DNA of 64,000 nt from Pteria penguin (lineage: Eukaryota > Mollusca > Bivalvia > Pterioida > Pteriidae): positions 44,701,496 to 44,765,495 of the forward strand of contig CM068587.1 of assembly GCA_035048485.1 (NCBI GenBank), in the 5' to 3' direction. Under the pieces are notes generated by a model. The model was given only the letters and a program-made list of their open reading frames with translations. It did no database searches and was not told where the DNA came from. Numbering within the stretch: the first letter of the stretch is position 1; every line of letters begins with the position of its first letter. Positions 11,301 through 26,308 of the stretch are shown here, piece by piece. The translations under genes and the position numbers were made by a program.

Positions 11301-11460
11301 CAGTGGCGGATTTAGAGGGGGTGGGGCGGGACCCGGGCCTCCCCCTTTTGGCCACATATTTACTAGTAAAAATCCAAATTTTGCACCAAAAATGGCTGAG
11401 TAGTTTGGCTTATACACATGTGCCCCCCCCCCCTTTTCGAAAATCCTGGATCCACCACTG
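11301..11460. mobile_element. Small MITE with CAGTGGCGGAT ends
   Basis: The left end cagtggcggatttag and right end ctggatccaccactg are inverted copies. TGAAT stands directly outside both ends, consistent with a 5-bp target duplication. Same family as 35506-35683 and 61712-61907. The short frame across it is an artefact. Confidence 0.65.
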
Positions 11461-11811
11461 TGAATTCAGTATGGTTTGAATATGAAATGCACAAATTAAA
11501 GTAACTGTAATGTACAAAAGTATCTTTATATTTCATTATATTTCGAGTAATATTAGATACAAGTGCATTAAAATCGGTTTGTACGGATGATAGAGTGTTG
11601 TCCGTTCTTTAACTCAAAATGCTCTTTGCCAGATGTTTACTTATAGCTCTCGGGAGGTCAGAGTATTTATTTTCAATATCTCCTCCTCAGAGACAAATAG
11701 TCATTATCTAAGTTTTTTTCATATCTTCTATGAATCAAATTTATTATTTTATAGGTCGTCCTTTACTTTGTTGATGGTGTTCAACCAGATAATCTTCCGC
11801 AGAAATAGAAA

Positions 11812-11955
11812 TGATGTACAAGTGATGGTAAATCATGTATAAATGATAGTAAATTATGTACAAAATAAGAGTAAATAATGTATAAATGATAGTAAATGAT
11901 GTATAAATGATAGTAAATAATGTACAAATGATAGTAAATCATGTATAAATGATAC
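11812..11955. repeat. 21-bp tandem repeat (atgatagtaaatgatgtata)
   Basis: About six or seven copies that differ in gatgta/catgta and tataa/acaaa. The array ends directly at the TTAA of the following MITE. Confidence 0.85.
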
Positions 11956-11956
11956 T

Positions 11957-12561
11957 TTAAAGGAGCATGGTCCGATTGAAGTTGGGAAAAGTATAAAAAA
12001 TGTAAACGGATTTCTTAAACGGCAATCGATTTTGCTAGTACATTATCTAAGATGTGTAAAACGTATCGTTACCAAAGTCGATGTCCTTAACGAGATATGC
12101 CCGTTTTAAATTTGCAACATAACCAGGCCAACTCCTTGAATATTGATGAGGTCGGTCAGAGGAAATCACGTGACAATGAAACTCGAGCTTTACCCGATTC
12201 TAACATTTGTTCGACTTTTCTGTTTTTGGCCTCTGAGTTTGTGTATAGTTATTTTCTACCACACTTTTGCTTTTCTCGTGCTCGTATTCCTCCATGTGAA
12301 CCATTTTTGTTGTTTTCTACAGTGAATATCCGCGCACGCGCATGATTATGGGTGGAGCATCGCCTTATTTGGGGAATTGATACCAGCCGAATTTAATTCG
12401 ACTCAATTACCTTTATTCTACAAAAACATTGAGGGATTTTAGTTTTAAATTTTGCAATTAACACGAAGTTTGTAATTTATGTAATACAGGAAAAATAAGA
12501 TATTGTCGTAATTTATCCTTTTCATGCTGAAATTTTCAGGTCTCGGATTATGTCCCTTTAA
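11957..12561. mobile_element. TTAA-flanked MITE, 605 bp
   Basis: The left end ttaaaggagcatggtccga and the inverse complement of the right end, ttaaagggacataatccga, match at 15 of 19 positions. TTAA stands at both borders (11957-11960 and 12558-12561). TTAA target sites are typical of piggyBac and Kolobok superfamilies. No transposase frame is present. Confidence 0.65.
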
Positions 12562-12764
12562 CGTTCTAAAGTAGATTCAATATTAAATGTTAGAATTTTA
12601 TAAGGAAAAGATGAAATCTAAACTCATCTTTTTTTTCCTCGAATCATTCTTTAAATATTAAAATTGGTTTTGGGCCTTCCCTCACTTTAATTTGTTTCGT
12701 ACGCCACACAATGATAACGTTGCCACGGCGAGGAGATGCGTCTATAACTACACACTGTTTTGTA

Positions 12765-12829
12765 TTTAATAATGATAATAATAACAATAACGGTTTACTT
12801 TAATATTATTATTGTTGTTTTTGTTGTTG

Positions 12830-12902
<73 letters not shown>

Positions 12903-12936
12903 CGTTATCACCATCATCATCATTGTTACATTATTA

Positions 12937-12971
<35 letters not shown>

Positions 12972-13010
12972 TTTTTTTTTTGTTTTTTATTAATTGTTAT
13001 TATTATTATT
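12765..13010. repeat. (TTA)n / (TAT)n microsatellite
   Basis: A long TTA run is followed by caccatcatcatc-type variants and a T-run. Overlapping Leu/Ile homopolymer frames are artefacts. Confidence 0.97.
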
Positions 13011-13143
13011 CAACAAGCCTCCCCCCTTTCGCAGGTAGCGGTTGACTTTTATGAGACAAACCTAGATACTGGGTTCCTCCAATTAATTTTGATTCTTTAA
13101 ACTTGAAGATTGTGTTTATTGATATCTTTTATTAAACAGGTTT

Positions 13144-16100
13144 TCCCTTTGTTACTATGATAACCCCACTCCTTTCTCTCCTTTGTTACTATAATAACCC
13201 CACTCCTATCTCTCCTTTGTTACTATAATAACCCCACTCCTATCTCTCCTTTGTTACTATAATAACCCCACTCCTATCTCTCCTTTGTTACTATAATAAC
13301 CCCACTCCTATCTCTCCTTTGTTACTATAATAACCCCACTCCTATCTCTCCTTTGTTACTATAATAACCCCACCCCTATCTCTCCATTGTTACTATAATA
13401 ACCCCACCCCTATCTCTCCTTTGTTACTATAATAACACCACTCCTATCTCTCCTTTGTTACTATAATAACACCACTCCTATCTCTCCATTGTTACTATAA
13501 TAACCCCACTCCTATCTCTCCATTGTTACTATAATAACCCCACTCCTATCTCTCCATTGTTACTATAATAACCCCACTCCTATCTCTCCATTGTTACTAT
13601 AATAACCCCACTCCTATCTCTCCTTTGTTACTATAATAACCCCACTCTTATCTCTCCATTGTTACTATAATAACCCCACTCCTATCTCTCCATTGTTACT
13701 ATAATAACCCCACTCCTATCTCTCCATTGTTACTATAATAACCCCACTCCTATCTCTCCATTGTTACTATAATAACCTCACTCCTATCTCTCCTTTGTTA
13801 CTATAATAACCCCACTCCTATCTCTCCATTGTTACTATAATAACCCCACTCCTATCTCTCCATTGTTACTATAATAACCCCACTCTTATCTCTCCATTGT
13901 TACTATAATAACCCCACTCCTATCTCTCCTTTGTTACTATAATAACCCCACTCCTATCTCTCCATTGTTACTATAATAACCCCACTCCTATCTCTCCATT
14001 GTTACTATAATAACCCCACTCCTATCTCTCCATTGTTACTATAATAACCCCACTCCTATCTCTCCATTGTTACTATAATAACCTCACTCCTATCTCTCCA
14101 TTGTTACTATAATAACCCCACTCCTATCTCTCCATTGTTACTATAATAACCCCACTCCTATCTCTCCATTGTTACTATAATAACCCCACTCCTATCTCTC
14201 CTTTGTTACTATAATAACCTCACTCCTATCTCTCCTTTGTTACTATAATAACCCCACTCTTATCTCTCCATTGTTACTATAATAACCCCACTCCTATCTC
14301 TCCATTGTTACTATAATAACCCCACTCCTATCTCTCCATTGTTACTATAATAACCCCACTCCTATCTCTCCATTGTTACTATAATAACCCCACTCCTATC
14401 TCTCCTTTGTTACTATAATAACCCCACTCCTATCTCTCCATTGTTACTATAATAACCCCACTCCTATCTCTCCTTTGTTACTATAATAACCCCACTCTTA
14501 TCTCTCCATTGTTACTATAATAACCTCACTCCTATCTCTCCATTGTTACTATAATAACCCCACTCCTATCTCTCCATTGTTACTATAATAACCCCACTCC
14601 TATCTCTCCATTGTTACTATAATAACCTCACTCCTATCTCTCCTTTGTTACTATAATAACCCCACTCCTATCTCTCCTTTGTTACTATAATAACCTCACT
14701 CCTATCTCTCCTTTGTTACTATAATAACCCCACTCTTATCTCTCCATTGTTACTATAATAACCCCACTCCTATCTCTCCATTGTTACTATAATAACCCCA
14801 CTCCTATCTCTCCATTGTTACTATAATAACCCCACTCCTATCTCTCCATTGTTACTATAATAACCTCACTCCTATCTCTCCTTTGTTACTATAATAACCC
14901 CACTCCTATCTCTCCATTGTTACTATAATAACCCCACTCCTATCTCTCCATTGTTACTATAATAACCTCACTCCTATCTCTCCTTTGTTACTATAATAAC
15001 CCCACTCCTATCTCTCCATTGTTACTATAATAACCCCACTCCTATCTCTCCATTGTTACTATAATAACCCCACTCCTATCTCTCCATTGTTACTATAATA
15101 ACCCCACTCCTATCTCTCCATTGTTACTATAATAACCTCACTCCTATCTCTCCTTTGTTACTATAATAACCCCACTCCTATCTCTCCATTGTTACTATAA
15201 TAACCCCACTCCTATCTCTCCATTGTTACTATAATAACCTCACTCCTATCTCTCCATTGTTACTATAATAACCCCACTCCTATCTCTCCATTGTTACTAT
15301 AATAACCCCACTCCTATCTCTCCATTGTTACTATAATAACCTCACTCCTATCTCTCCTTTGTTACTATAATAACCCCACTCCTATCTCTCCATTGTTACT
15401 ATAATAACCCCACTCCTATCTCTCCTTTGTTACTATAATAACCCCACTCCTATCTCTCCATTGTTACTATAATAACCCCACTCCTATCTCTCCATTGTTA
15501 CTATAATAACCTCACTCCTATCTCTCCTTTGTTACTATAATAACCCCACTCCTATCTCTCCATTGTTACTATAATAACCCCACTCCTATCTCTCCATTGT
15601 TACTATAATAACCCCACTCCTATCTCTCCATTGTTACTATAATAACCCCACTCCTATCTCTCCATTGTTACTATAATAACCCCACTCCTATCTCTCCATT
15701 GTTACTATAATAACCCCACTCCTATCTCTCCTTTGTTACTATATAATAACCCCACTCCTATCTCTCCATTGTTACTATAATAACCCCACTCCTATCTCTC
15801 CTTTGTTACTATAATAACCCCACTCCTATCTCTGCATTGTTACTATAATAACCCCACTCCTATCTCTCTATTGTTACTATAATAACCCCACTCCTATCTC
15901 TCCTTTGTTACTATAATAACCCCACTCCTATCTCTCCTTTGTTACTATAATAACCCCACTCCTATCTCTGCATTGTTACTATAATAACCCCACTCCTATC
16001 TCTCCATTGTTACTATAATAACCCCACTCCTATCTCTCTATTGTTACTATAATAACCCCACTCCTATCTCTCCATTGTTACTATAATAACCCCACTCCTA

Positions 16101-19100
16101 TCTCTCCTTTGTTACTATAATAACCCCACTCCTATCTCTGCATTGTTACTATAATAACCCCACTCCTATCTCTCCATTGTTACTATAATAACCCCACTCC
16201 TATCTCTCCATTGTTACTATAATAACCCCACTCCTATCTCTCCTTTGTTACTATAATAACCCCACTCCTATCTCTCCATTGTTACTATAATAACCCCACT
16301 TCTATCTCTCCTTTGTTACTATAATAACCCCACTTCTATCTCTCCATTGTTTCTATAATAACCCCACTCCTATCTCTCAATTGTTACTATAATAACCCCA
16401 CTCCTATCTCTCCTTTGTTACTATGATAACTCCACTCTTATCTATTCTTTGTTACTATAATAACCCCAATCCTATCTCTCCTTTGTGACTATAATAACCC
16501 CACTCCTATCTCTCCATTGTTACTATAATAACCCCACTCCTATCTCTCCTTTGTTACTAAAATAACCCCACTCCTATCTCTCCATTGTTACTATAATAAT
16601 CCCACTCCTATCTCTCCATTGTTACTATAATAACCCCACTCCTATCTCTCCATTGTTACTATAATAACCCCACTCCTATATCTCCATTGTTACTATAACC
16701 CCACTCCTATCTCTGCATTGTTACTATAATAACCCCACTCCTATCTCTCCTTTGTTACTATAATAACCCCACTCCTATCTCTCCTTTGTTACTATAATAA
16801 CCCCACTTCTTTCTCTCCTTTGTTACTATAATAACCCCACTCCTATCTCTCTTTTGTTACTATAATAACCCCACTCCTATCTCTCCTTTGTTACTATAAT
16901 AACCCCACTCCTATCTCTCCTTTGTTACTATAATAACCCCATTTCTATCTCTCCATTGTTACTATAATAACCCCACTCCTATCTCTCCATTGTTACTATA
17001 ATAACCCCACTCCTATCTCTCCATTGTTACTATAATAACCCCACTCCTATCTCTCCATTGTTACTATAATAACCCCACTCCTATCTCTCCTTTGTTACTA
17101 TAATAACCCCACTTCTTTCTCTCCTTTGTTACTATAATAACCCCACTCCTATCTCTCCTTTGTTACTATAATAACCCCACTCCTATCTCTCCTTTGTTAC
17201 TATAATAACCTCACTCCTATCTCTCCTTTGTTACTATAATAACCCCACTCCTATCTCTCCTTTCTAACTATAATAACCCCACTCCTATCTCTCCTTTGTT
17301 ACTATAATAACCCCACTCCTATCTCTCCTTTCTAACTATAATAACCCCACTCCTATCTCTCCATTGTTACTATAATAACCCCACTCCTATCTCTCCTTTG
17401 TTACTATAATAACCCCACTCCTATCTCTCCTTTCTAACTATAATAACCCCACTCCTATCTCTCCATTGTTACTATAATAACCCCACTCCTATCTCTCCTT
17501 TGTTACTATAATAACCCCACTCCTATCTCTCCTTTCTAACTATAATAACCCCACTCCTATCTCTCCATTGTTACTATAATAACCCCACTCCTATCTCTCC
17601 ATTGTTACTATAATAACCCCACTCCTATCTCTCCATTGTTACTATAATAACCCCACTCCTATCTCTCCTTTCTAACTATAATAACCCCACTCCTATCTCT
17701 CCATTGTTACTATAATAACCCCACTCCTATATCTCCTTTGTTACTATAATAACCCCACTTCTATCTTTCCTTTGTTACTATAATAACCCCACTTCTATCT
17801 CTCCTTTGTTACTATAATAACCCCACTTCTATCTCTCCATTGTTACTATAATAACCCCACTTCTATCTCTCCATTGTTACTAAAATAACCCACTTCTATC
17901 TTTCCTTTGTTACTATAATAACCCCACCCCTATCTCTCCATTGTTACTATAATAACCCCACTCCTATCTCTCCATTGTTACTATAATAACCCCACTCCTA
18001 TCTCGCCATTGTTACTATAATAACCCCACTCCTATCTCTCCTTTGTTACTATAATAACCCCACTCCTATCTCTCCATTGTTACTATAATAACCCCACTCC
18101 TATCTCTCCTTTGTTACTATAATAACCCCACTCCTATCTCTCCATTGTTACTATAATAACCCCACTCCTATCTCTCCTTTGTTACTATAATAACCCCACT
18201 CCTATCTCTCCTTTGTTACTATAATAACCCCACTCCTATCTCTCCTTTGTTACTATAATAACCCCACTTCTATCTCTCCTTTGTTACTATAATAACCCCA
18301 CTCCTATCTCTCCATTGTTACTATAATAACCCCACTCCTATCTCTCCTTTGTTACTATAATAACCCCACTCCTATCTCTCCATTGTTACTATAATAACCC
18401 CACTCCTATCTCTCCATTGTTACTGTAATAACCCCACTTCTATCTCTCCATTGTTACTGTAATAACTCCACTCCTATTTCTGCTTTGTTACTATAATAAC
18501 CCCACTCCTATCTCTCCATTGTTACTATAATAACCCCACTCCTATCTCTCCTTTGTTACTATGATAACCCCACTCATATCTCTCCTTTGTTACTATAATA
18601 ACCCCACTCCTATCTCTCCATTGTTACTATAATAACCCCACTCCTATCTCTCCATTGTTACTATAATAACCCCACTCCTATCTCTCCTTTGTTACTATAA
18701 TAACCCCACTCCTATCTCTCCTTTGTTACTATAATAACCCCACTTCTATCTCTCCTTTGTTACTATAATAACCCAACTCCTATCTCTCCTTTGTCTCTAT
18801 AATAACCCCACTCCTATCTCTCCATTGTTACTATAATAACCCCACTCCTATCTCTCCTTTGTTACTATAATAACCCCACTCCTATCTCTCCTTTGTTACT
18901 ATAATAACCCCACTCCTATCTCTCCATTGTTACTATAATAACCCCACTCCTATCTCTCCTTTGTTACTATATAATAACCCCACTCCTATCTCTCCATTGT
19001 TACTATAATAACCCCACTCCTATCTCTCCTTTGTTACTATAATAACCCCACTCCTATCTCTCCATTGTTACTATAATAACCCCACTCCTATCTCTCCTTT

Positions 19101-22100
19101 GTTACTAGAATAACCCCACTCCTATCTCTCCATTGTTACTATAATAACCTCACTCCTATCTCTCCTTTGTTACTATAATAACCCCACTCCTATCTCTCCA
19201 TTGTTACTATAATAACCCCACTCCTATCTCTCCATTGTTACTATAATAACCCCACTCCTATCTCTCCATTGTTACTATAATAACCCCACTCCTATCTCTC
19301 CTTTGTTACTATAATAACCCCACTCCTATCTCTCCATTGTTACTATAATAACCCCACTCCTATCTCTCCTTTCTAACTATAATAACCCCACTCCTATCTC
19401 TCCATTGTTACTATAATAACCCCACTCCTATATCTCCTTTGTTACTATAATAACCCCACTCCTATCTCTCCTTTGTTACTATATAATAACCCCACTCCTA
19501 TCTCTCCATTGTTACTATAATAACCCCACTCCTATCTCTCCTTTGTTACTATAATAACCCCACTCCTATCTCTCCATTGTTACTATAATAACCCCACTCC
19601 TATCTCTCCTTTGTTACTATAATAACCCCACTCCTATCTCTCCTTTGTTACTATAATAACCCCACTCCTATCTCTCCATTGTTACTATAATAACCCCACT
19701 CCTATCTCTCCTTTGTTACTATAATAACCCCACTCCTATCTCTCCATTGTTACTATAATAACCCCACTCCTATCTCTCCTTTGTTACTATAATAACCCCA
19801 CTCCTATCTCTCCATTGTTACTATAATAACCCCACTCCTATCTCTCCATTGTTACTATAATAACCCCACTCCTATCTCTCCATTGTTACTATAATAACCC
19901 CACTCCTATCTCTCCATTGTTACTATAATAACCCCACTCCTATCTCTCTTCTTTGTTACTATAATAACCCCACTCCTATCTCTCCATTGTTACTATAATA
20001 ACCCCACTCCTATCTCTCCATTGTTACTATAATAACCCACTCCTATCTCTCCATTGTTACTATAATAACCCCACTCCTATCTCTCCATTGTTACTATAAT
20101 AACCCCACTCCTATCTCTCCATTGTTACTATAATAACCCCACTCCTATCTCTCCATTGTTACTATAATAACCCCACTCCTATCTCTCCATTGTTACTATA
20201 ATAACCCCACTCCTATCTCTCCATTGTTACTATAATAACCCCACTCCTATCTCTCCATTGTTACTATAATAACCCCACTCCTATCTCTCCATTGTTACTA
20301 TAATAACCCCACTCCTATCTCTCCATTGTTACTATAATAACCCCACTCCTATCTCTCCATTGTTACTATAATAACCCCACTCCTATCTCTCCTTTGTTAC
20401 TATAATAACCCCACTCCTATCTCTCCATTGTTACTATAATAACCCCACTCCTATCTCTCCATATACTACAATAATAACCCCACTCCTATCTCTCCATTGT
20501 TACTATAATAACCCCACTCCTATCTCTCCATTGTTACTATAATAACCCCACTCCTATCTCTCCTTTGTTACTATAATAACCCCACTCCTATCTCTCCTTT
20601 GTTACTATAATAACCCCACTCCTATCTCTCCATTGTTACTATAATAACCCCACTCCTATCTCTCCTTTGTTACTATAATAACCCCACTCCTATCTCTCCA
20701 TTGTTACTATAATAACCCCACTCCTATCTCTCCATTGTTACTATAATAACCCCACTCCTATCTCTCTTTTGTTACTATAATAACCCCACTCCTATCTCTC
20801 CTTGTTACTATGATAACCCCACTCCTATCTCTCCTTTGTTACTATAATAACCCCACTCCTATCTCTTCATTGTTACTATAATAACCCCACTCCTATCTCT
20901 CCTTTGTTACTATATAATAACCCCACTCCTATCTCTCCTTTGTTACTATAATAACCCCACTTCTATCTCTCCTTTGTTACTATAATAACCCCACTCCTAT
21001 CTCTCCATTGTTACTATAATAACCCCACTCCTATCTCTCCATTGTTACTATAAAAACCCCAAACCAATAACGCCGTTGTTACTATAATAACCCCACTCCT
21101 ATCTCTCCTTTGTTACTATAATAACCCCACTCCTATCTCTCCATTGTTACTATAATAACCCCACTCCTATCTCTCCTTTGTTACTATAATAACCCCACTC
21201 CTATCTCTCCATTGTTACTATAATAACCCCACTCCTATCTCTCCTTTGTTACTATAATAACCCCACTCCTATCTCTCCATTGTTACTATAATAACCCCAC
21301 TCCTATCTCTCCATTGTTACTATAATAACCCCACTCCTATCTCTCCATTGTTACTATAATAACCCCACTCCTATCTCTCCTTTGTTACTATAATAACCCC
21401 ACTCCTATCTCTCCATTGTTACTATAATAACCCCACTCCTATCTCTCCATTGTTGTTACTATAATAACCCCACTCCTATCTCTCCATTGTTACTATAATA
21501 ACCCCACTCCTATCTCTCCATTGTTACTATAATAACCCCACTCCTATCTCTCCATTGTTACTATAATAACCCCACTCCTATCTCTCCATTGTTACTATAA
21601 TAACCCCACTCCTATCTCTCCTTTGTTACTATAATAACCCCACTCCTATCTCTCCATTGTTACTATAATAACCCCACTCCTATCTCTCCTTTGTTACTAT
21701 AATAACCCCACTCCTATCTCTCCATTGTTACTATACTCACCCCACACCTAACTCACATAAGTGACTATAATAACCCCACTCCTATCTCTCCATTGTTACT
21801 ATAATAACCCCACTCCTATCTCTCCATTGTTACTATAATAACCCCACTCCTATCTCTCCATTGTTACTATAATAACCCCACTCCTATCTCTCCTTTGTTA
21901 CTATAATAACCCCACTCCTATCTCTCTTTTGTTACTATAATAACCCCACTTCTATCTCTCCTTTGTTACTATAATAACCCCACTCCTATCTCTCTTTTGT
22001 TACTATAATAACCCCACTCCTATCTCTCCATTGTTACTATAATAACCCCACTCCTATCTCTCCTTTGTTACTATAATAACCCCACTCCTATCTCTCCTTT

Positions 22101-25100
22101 GTTACTATAATAACCCCACTCCTATCTCTCCATTGTTACTATAATAACCCCACTCCTATCTCTCCTTTGTTACTATAATAACCCCACTCCTATCTCTCCA
22201 TTGTTACTATAATAACCCCACTCCTATCTCTCCTTTGTTACTATAATAACCCCACTCCTATCTCTCCATTGTTACTATAATAACCCCACTCCTATCTCTC
22301 TCTTTGTTACTATAATAACCCCACTCCTATCTCTCCATTGTTACTATAATAACCCCACTCCTATCTCTCCTTTGTTACTATAATAACCCCACTCCTATCT
22401 CTCCATTGTTACTATAATAACCCCACTCCTATCTCTCCTTTGTTACTATAATAACCCCACTCCTATCTCTCCATTGTTACTATAATAACCCCACTCCTAT
22501 CTCTCCATTGTTACTATAATAACCCCACTCCTATCTCTCCATTGTTACTATAATAACCCCACTCCTATCTCTCCTTTGTTACTATAATAACCCCACTCCT
22601 ATCTCTCCATTGTTACTATAATAACCCCACTCCTATCTCTCCTTTGTTACTATAATAACCCCACTCCTATCTCTCCATTGTTACTATAATAAACCCCACT
22701 CCTATCTCTCCATTGTTACTATAATAACCCCACTCCTATCTCTGCATTGTTACTATAATAACCCCACTCCTATCTCTCCTTCATTACTATAATAACCCCA
22801 CTCCTATCTCTCCTTTGTTACTATAATAACCCCACTTCTTTCTCTCCTTTGTTACTATAATAACCCCACTATCTCTCCTTTGTTACTATAATAACCCCAC
22901 TCCTATCTCTCCTTTGTTACTATAATAACCCCACTCCTATCTCTCCATTGTTACTATAATAACCCCACTCCTATCTCTCCATTGTTACTATAATAACCCC
23001 ACTCCTATCTCTCCATTGTTACTATAATAACCCCACTCCTATCTCTCCATTGTTACTATAATAACCCCACTCCTAACTCTCCATTGTTACTATAATCTAT
23101 AATAACCCCACTCCTATCTCTCCATTGTTACTATAATAACCCCACTCCTATCTCTCCTTTGTTACTATAATAACCCCACTCCTATCTCTCCATTGTTACT
23201 ATAATAACCCCACTCCTATCTCTCCTTTGTTACTATAATAACCCCACTCCTATCTCTCCATTGTTACTATAATAACCCCACTCTCCTATCTCTTTGTTAC
23301 TATAATATATAATAACCCCATTGTTACTATAATAACCCCACTCCTATCTCTCCATTGTTACTATAATAACCCCACTCCTATCTCTCCTTTGTTACTATAA
23401 TAACCCCACTCCTATCTCTCCATTGTTACTATAATAACCCCACTCCTCTCCTATCTCTCCATTGTTACTATAATATAATAACCCCACTCTCCATTGTTAC
23501 TATAATAACCCATTGTTACTATAATAACCCCACTCCTCTCTAAAAAGTTACTATAATAACCCCACTCCTATCTCTCCATTGTTACTATAATAACCCCACT
23601 ACTATCTCTCCATTGTTACTATAATAACCCCACTCCTATCTCTCCATTGTTACTATAATAACCCCACTCCTATCTCTCCATTGTTACTATAATAACCCCA
23701 CCCCTATCTCTCCATTGTTACTATAATAACCCCACTTCTATCTCTCCATTGTTACTATAATAACCCCACTCCTATCTCTCCATTGTTACTATAATAACCC
23801 ACTCCTGTCTCTCCATTGTTACTATAATAACCCCACTCCTATCTCTCCATTGTTACTATAATAAACCCCACTATAATAACCCCACTCCTATCTCTCCACT
23901 CCTATCTCTCCTTTGTTACTATGATAACCCCACTCCTATATCTCCATTGTTACTATAATAACCCATACCCCACTCCTATCTCTCCATTGTTACTATAATA
24001 ACCCCACTACTATCTCTCCATTGTTACTATAATACCCCATTGTTACTATAATAACCCACTCCTACTTGTTACTAAAATAACCCCACTCCTATCTCTCCAT
24101 TGTTACTATAATAACCCCACTCCTATCTCTCCATTGTTACTATAATAACCCACTCCTATCTCTCCTTTGTTACTATAATAACCCCACTCCTATCTCTCCT
24201 TTGTTACTATAATAACCCCACTCCTATCTCTCCATTGTTACTATAATAACCCCACTCCTATCTCTCCTTTGTTACTATAATAACCCCACTCCTATCTCTC
24301 CTTTGTTACTATAATAACCCTCCTCTCCTTTGTTACTATAATAACCCCACTCCTATCTCTCCTTGTTACTATAATAACCCCACTCCTATCTCTCCATTGT
24401 TACTATAATAACCCCACTCCTATCTCTCCTTTGTTACTATAATATAACCCCACTCCTATCTCTCCCTATTCACCATTGTTACTATAATAACCCCACTCCT
24501 ATCTCTCCATTGTTACTATAATAACCCCACTCCTATCTCTCCATTGTTACTATAATAACCCCACTCCTATCTCTCCATTGTTACTATAATAACCCCACTC
24601 CTATCTCTCCATTGTTACTATAATAACCCCACTCCTATCTCTCCATTGTTACTATAATAACCCCACTCTTTATTACTATAATAACCCCACTCCTATCTCT
24701 CCTTTGTTACTATAATAACCCCACTCCTATCTCTCCTTTGTTACTATAATAACCCCACTCCTATCTCTCCTTTGTTACTATAATAACCCCACTCCTATCT
24801 CTCCTTTGTTACTATAATAACCCCACTCCTATCTCTCCATTGTTACTATAATAACCCCACTCCTATCTCTCCATTGTTACTATAATAACCCCACTCCTAT
24901 CTCTCCTTTGTTACTATAATAACCCCACTTCTATCTCTCCATTGTTACTATAATAACCCCACTCCTATCTCTCCATTGTTACTATAATAACCCCACTCCT
25001 ATCTCTCCATTGTTACTATAATAACCCCACTCCTATCTCTCCATTGTTACTATAATAACCCCACTCCTATCTCTCCTTTGTTACTATAATAACCCCACTC

Positions 25101-26231
25101 CTATCTCTCCATTGTTACTATAATAACCCCACTCCTATCTCTCCATTGTTACTATAATAACCCCACTCCTATCTCTCCTTTGTTACTATAATAACCCCAC
25201 TCCTATCTCTCCTTTGTTACTATAATAACCCCACTCCTATCTCTCCTTTGTTACTATAATAACCCCACTCCTATCTCTCCTTTGTTACTATAATAACCCC
25301 ACTCCTATCTCTCCTTTGTTACTATAATAACCCCACTCCTATCTCTCCATTGTTACTATAATAACCCCACTTCTATCTCTCCATTGTTACTATAATAACC
25401 CCACTCCTATCTCTCCATTGTTACTATAATAACCCCACTCCTATCTCTCCTTTGTTACTATAATAACCCCACTCCTATCTCTCCATTGTTACTATAATAA
25501 CCCCACTCCTATCTCTCCATTGTTACTATAATAACCCCACTCCTATCTCTCCATTGTTACTATAATAACCCCACTCCTATCTCTCCATTGTTACTATAAT
25601 AACCCCACTCCTATCTCTCCTTTGTTACTATAATAACCCCACTCCTATCTCTCCATTGTTACTATAATAACCCCACTCCTATCTCTCCATTGTTACTATA
25701 ATAACCCCACTCCTATCTCTCCTTTGTTACTATAATAACCCCTCTCCTATCTCTCCTTTGTTACTATAATAACCCCACTCCTATCTCTCCTTTGTTACTA
25801 TAATAACCCCACTCCTATCTCTCCTTTGTTACTATAATAACCCCACTCCTATCTCTCCTTTGTTACTATAATAACCCCACTCCTATCTCTCCTTTGTTAC
25901 TATAATAACCCCACTCCTATCTCTCCTTTGTTACTATAATAACCCCACTCCTATCTCTCCATTGCTACTATAATAACCCCACTCCTATCTCGCCATTGTT
26001 ACTATAATAACCCCACTCCTATCTCTCCTTTGTTACTATAATAACCCCACTCCTATCTCTCCATTGTTACTATAATAACCCCACTCCTATCTCTCCATTG
26101 TTACTATAATAACCCCACTCCTATCTCTCCATTGTTACTATAATAACCCCACTCCTATCTCTCCTTTGTTACTATAATAACCCCACTCCTATCTCTCCAT
26201 TGTTACTATAATAACCCTACCCCTATCTCTG
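13144..26231. repeat. 34-bp satellite array, ~13.1 kb, about 385 copies
   Basis: The unit is ccattgttactataataacc followed by ccactcctatctct. Two common variants differ at the third base (ccatt versus ccttt), and a rarer one has cctcac for cccac. Stops occur in every frame, so it cannot code. Most of the array is very homogeneous. Local breaks include actatataataac insertions (about 15740, 18970, 19485, 20912), degenerate units near 21050 and 21735-21765, and a scrambled block at about 23080-24480 with truncated and partly duplicated units. The edges are abrupt: aaacaggttttccctttgtt on the left and ctatctctgatttgg on the right. Confidence 0.98.
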
Positions 26232-26308
26232 ATTTGGATTGGACGATATAAATCGTGGTGTCCTGCTCCGTTACACGTTGACACTCAGAAGATAACCACT
26301 GATTTGAG

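Noticed and set aside
13144..26231. CRISPR array
   Set aside because: Units are contiguous 34-bp copies with no unique spacers, in an animal genome; an ordinary satellite.
13144..26231. Centromere or telomere
   Set aside because: No telomeric TTAGGG-type repeat, and sequence alone cannot show centromere function.
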